6,650 nucleotides of DNA, taken from NCBI GenBank assembly GCA_902494375.1, contig CABUTL010000083.1:1-6650 (forward strand), read 5' to 3'. This document shows positions 4,764-6,650 of this stretch, in pieces. The notes beneath the pieces are model-generated. The model saw only the letters and a program-made list of their open reading frames with translations. It made no database searches and had not been told where the DNA came from. Both the position numbers and the translations under genes were made by a program. This DNA is from an uncultured Collinsella sp. GTDB taxonomy: Bacteria > Actinomycetota > Coriobacteriia > Coriobacteriales > Coriobacteriaceae. How positions within the stretch are numbered: position 1 is the stretch's first letter; each line of letters starts with the position of its first letter.

Positions 4764-6098
4764 ATGTCCCAATCCTCGACGCCCGCCGCCACCGATGCCA
4801 TCTACGATGCATCGTCGCTCGGCCGCCCGCGCATGTTCCTGCTCGGTCTGCAGCACCTGTTTGCCATGTTTGGTGCCACGGTACTGGTGCCCGTGCTCAC
4901 CGGCCTCTCGGTTTCGGCGACGCTTTTGTTTGCCGGCTTGGGCACGCTGCTGTTCCACTTCCTGTCGCGCGGTAAGGTGCCGGCATTTTTGGGCTCATCG
5001 TTTGCCTTTATTGCCGGTTATGCCGCAATCGCGCCCAACGGCGAGGCCGAGTTATTGCCTTACGCTTGTCTGGGCGTTGCCTGCGCCGGATTGCTCTACC
5101 CGGTGCTGGCGGCGCTCTTCCGTGCGTTTGGTGCTAAGCGCGTCATGCGCTTCTTCCCGCCGGTGGTGACGGGCCCCATCGTCATTTCCATCGGTCTGAT
5201 CCTGGCAAGCTCCGCCATTGCCAACTGCCAGACCAATTGGCTCGTCGCCGTTATCGCCGTGGCAGTGATCGTCATCTGCAACATCTGGGGCCGTGGCATG
5301 GTTAAGATAGTGCCGATTTTGCTGGGCGTTGTGGTGAGCTATGCCGTTGCCGCCGCGCTCGGCGAGGTTGATTTCTCGGGCGTTGCCGCCGCGCCGTGGG
5401 TCGGTCTTCCCATCGTGTGGGACAACACCGTGTTTGCGCTCTTTGGGCCGCAGTTCGATAGCGGTCTTGCCACGACGGCCATCATCACCATCATGCCGCT
5501 GGCATTTGCGACCATGATCGAGCATATCGGTGATATCTCGGCTATCGGCTCCACTTGCGAGCGTAACTACATCGCCGATCCTGGCCTGCATCGCACGCTG
5601 CTCGGCGACGGCCTTGCCACGATTCTGGCTTCGCTCTTTGGCGCTCCGGCCAACACCACGTATGGCGAGAACACCGGCGTGCTTGCCCTGACGCGTGTGT
5701 TCGACCCGCGCGTGATTCGCATTGCCGCGTGCTGTGCCATCGTGCTTTCGTTCTGCCCCAAGTTCGCTGCCGTAATCGCCGCCATGCCGGCATGCGTTAT
5801 CGGCGGCGTGTCGCTCGTGCTCTACGGCATGATCAGTGCCGTGGGCGTACGCAACCTCATTGAGAACCAGGTCGATTTCCAGAACAACCGCAACGTGCTG
5901 GTGGCGGCTCTGGTGCTCGTGCTTTCGCTCGGCATTGCGTACAGCACCGCCGGTGCCATCGTGCTGGAGTTGGGCGGCGTGACGATTTCGCTTTCCGGCC
6001 TTGCCGTGGGCTCGCTGGTGGGTATCGTGCTCAACGCGATTCTGCCCGGCAATGATTTTGAGTTTGATGTCTCCGAGCTTGAGGAGGCTGCTGAGTAG
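4764..6098 (+). CDS. uraA: Uracil permease, UraA/PyrP type (NAT/NCS2 family)
   Basis: A 444-residue inner-membrane proton symporter that imports uracil for pyrimidine salvage. It belongs to the nucleobase-ascorbate transporter (NCS2) family. Seen: a short cytosolic N-terminus, then GLQHLFAMFGATVLVPVLTG (first helix, with the family QH motif) and many hydrophobic segments consistent with 14 membrane spans. Glu253 lies in MIEHIGDI and Glu302 in NTTYGEN; their 49-residue spacing equals that of the uracil-binding Glu241 and Glu290 of E. coli UraA. RDPGLHR-like and GGVSLVLYGMI-like segments also match UraA. The acidic tail (FDVSELEEAAE) is probably cytosolic. The ATG at 4764 has AAGGA 5 bases before it; the frame is open upstream through the end of the core-MetE gene, but that extension is not coding in character. 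Single gene, with its own leader and terminator. Uracil is more likely than xanthine as the substrate. Confidence 0.93.
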   Translation: MSQSSTPAATDAIYDASSLGRPRMFLLGLQHLFAMFGATVLVPVLTGLSVSATLLFAGLGTLLFHFLSRGKVPAFLGSSFAFIAGYAAIAPNGEAELLPYACLGVACAGLLYPVLAALFRAFGAKRVMRFFPPVVTGPIVISIGLILASSAIANCQTNWLVAVIAVAVIVICNIWGRGMVKIVPILLGVVVSYAVAAALGEVDFSGVAAAPWVGLPIVWDNTVFALFGPQFDSGLATTAIITIMPLAFATMIEHIGDISAIGSTCERNYIADPGLHRTLLGDGLATILASLFGAPANTTYGENTGVLALTRVFDPRVIRIAACCAIVLSFCPKFAAVIAAMPACVIGGVSLVLYGMISAVGVRNLIENQVDFQNNRNVLVAALVLVLSLGIAYSTAGAIVLELGGVTISLSGLAVGSLVGIVLNAILPGNDFEFDVSELEEAAE

Positions 6099-6123
6099 CA
6101 GCTGCGTTCAGCTAAAACAAGAT

Positions 6124-6161
6124 ATGGTGCCCATGCGTATATGCGCGTGGGCACCATTTTT
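6124..6161 (+). terminator. Intrinsic terminator of the uracil permease gene, probably bidirectional
   Basis: A 14-bp stem with one G-U pair: ATGGTG CCCATGCG (6124..6137), loop TATATG, CGCGTGGG CACCAT (6144..6157), followed by T's to 6161. It begins 26 bases after the permease stop codon. On the other strand the stem starts 2 bases after the esterase stop codon (TAA at 6160..6162) and is followed by ATCTTGTTTTA, so it probably ends both convergent genes. Confidence 0.88.
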
Positions 6162-6650
6162 AATGCGTCAGTATCCAGTGGATGCCGCGGGCCATGCGCA
6201 AGTCGGTTTGGGCAAAGTGATTGCCGGGGTTGAGCTCCAGCGTTGTTGGAATGCCGCGCTCGATGAGTAGCTCTTCCATTGCGCGCGTGTCGTCGAGTAC
6301 GTGTCTCATCATGCGGTTGGGCGTCTTGGTTTCTTTTTTGCCGAGTGACAGATAGACAGCTTGTGGGCTGCCGGCAAATGGCGCCGTGCTGGCGCGATCG
6401 ACATAGTCGGGAAACCATAGCGACCCCGATGCGCTCGCGATGCGGTCAAAGGCGTCGGTTTGCCAGAGGGACCAGAGCGCGAAGAGGCCCGCGAGCGAGT
6501 AGCCGGCAATGCCGCGCCAGGTGGGCGGCAGTGGGAGCGATAATTCGACCTTTGGGATTATCCGGTTCAGCAGTTCATCGAGAAATCCGGACGCCTGCCC
6601 ACCAAAAGGTTCGGCATCGCGTACGGTCCCGTCGCATGCCCAGGGGCTCA
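6160..6650 (-). CDS. Putative esterase, alpha/beta-hydrolase fold, C-terminal part (5' end outside window)
   Basis: The visible 162 codons end a protein whose start lies right of base 6650. Seen: FGGQASGFLDELLNRIIPKV, a helix typical of the putative-esterase family PF00756 (esterase D, Fes, IroE). Next is the nucleophile elbow GYSLAG with Ser at visible residue 51, then SASGSLWFPDYV, then YLSLGKKETKT, and near the C-terminus LNPGNHF, whose His is the likely catalytic base. These are the usual landmarks in the usual order. The family includes enterochelin/salmochelin esterases, S-formylglutathione hydrolases and carbohydrate esterases; the substrate cannot be told. No signal peptide can be judged. 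The frame has few ATG codons in the window because only the 3' part is present. It converges on the uracil permease gene and shares its terminator. Confidence 0.85.
   Translation of the reverse strand, partial: SPWACDGTVRDAEPFGGQASGFLDELLNRIIPKVELSLPLPPTWRGIAGYSLAGLFALWSLWQTDAFDRIASASGSLWFPDYVDRASTAPFAGSPQAVYLSLGKKETKTPNRMMRHVLDDTRAMEELLIERGIPTTLELNPGNHFAQTDLRMARGIHWILTH

Noticed and set aside
3778..4812. 344-codon open frame on the minus strand opposite the core-MetE gene
   Set aside because: It mirrors the coding strand of a gene with all catalytic residues, shows no recognisable domain and spans the permease leader and start. It is a GC-bias shadow.

Overview
This 6.65 kb window is GC-rich chromosomal DNA from what looks like a gut actinobacterium of the class Coriobacteriia, with Collinsella as my best guess. 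The evidence is a strong preference for G/C at third codon positions, long antisense open frames typical of such DNA, and the character of the encoded proteins. The assignment comes from pattern recognition, not from a search. The gene content is mostly metabolic housekeeping, and I see no phage, transposon, CRISPR, tRNA or rRNA.

Left part (1 to about 1470, minus strand): a thiamine salvage operon read right to left. It starts with a TPP riboswitch and an intrinsic terminator, followed by thiM (hydroxyethylthiazole kinase), a small MTH1187/YkoF-type thiamine-binding protein, and the first 44 codons of thiE (thiamine-phosphate synthase), which runs off the left edge. Gene junctions are tight (a 3-base gap, then a 4-base ATGA overlap), so the unit is probably co-transcribed and translationally coupled. 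TPP would shut down transcription before thiM.

Middle (about 1478 to 3352, plus strand): a sigma70-type promoter divergent from the thi operon drives a Cof-type HAD phosphatase. A LysR-type regulator follows 10 bases later, probably in the same transcript. The AT-rich gap at 3353..3507 holds a T-N11-A dyad, a direct repeat and a 16-bp perfect palindrome. It leads into a 377-residue cobalamin-independent methionine-synthase-like protein that has only the catalytic MetE C-terminal barrel, with all four zinc ligands. The LysR protein is the obvious candidate regulator of that gene.

Right part (4642 to 6650): a short leader with a TACAAT box and a 7-bp stem-loop precedes a UraA-type uracil permease. 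A strong hairpin terminator follows and also abuts the stop codon of a convergent minus-strand gene. That gene is the C-terminal 162 codons of an alpha/beta-hydrolase esterase whose start lies beyond the right edge.

Nothing here is a clearly new system. The points most worth a second look are the regulatory architecture between the LysR gene and the core-MetE gene, the folate-domain-less MetE itself, the thiamine-binding protein inside the thi operon, and the leader hairpin of the uracil permease.
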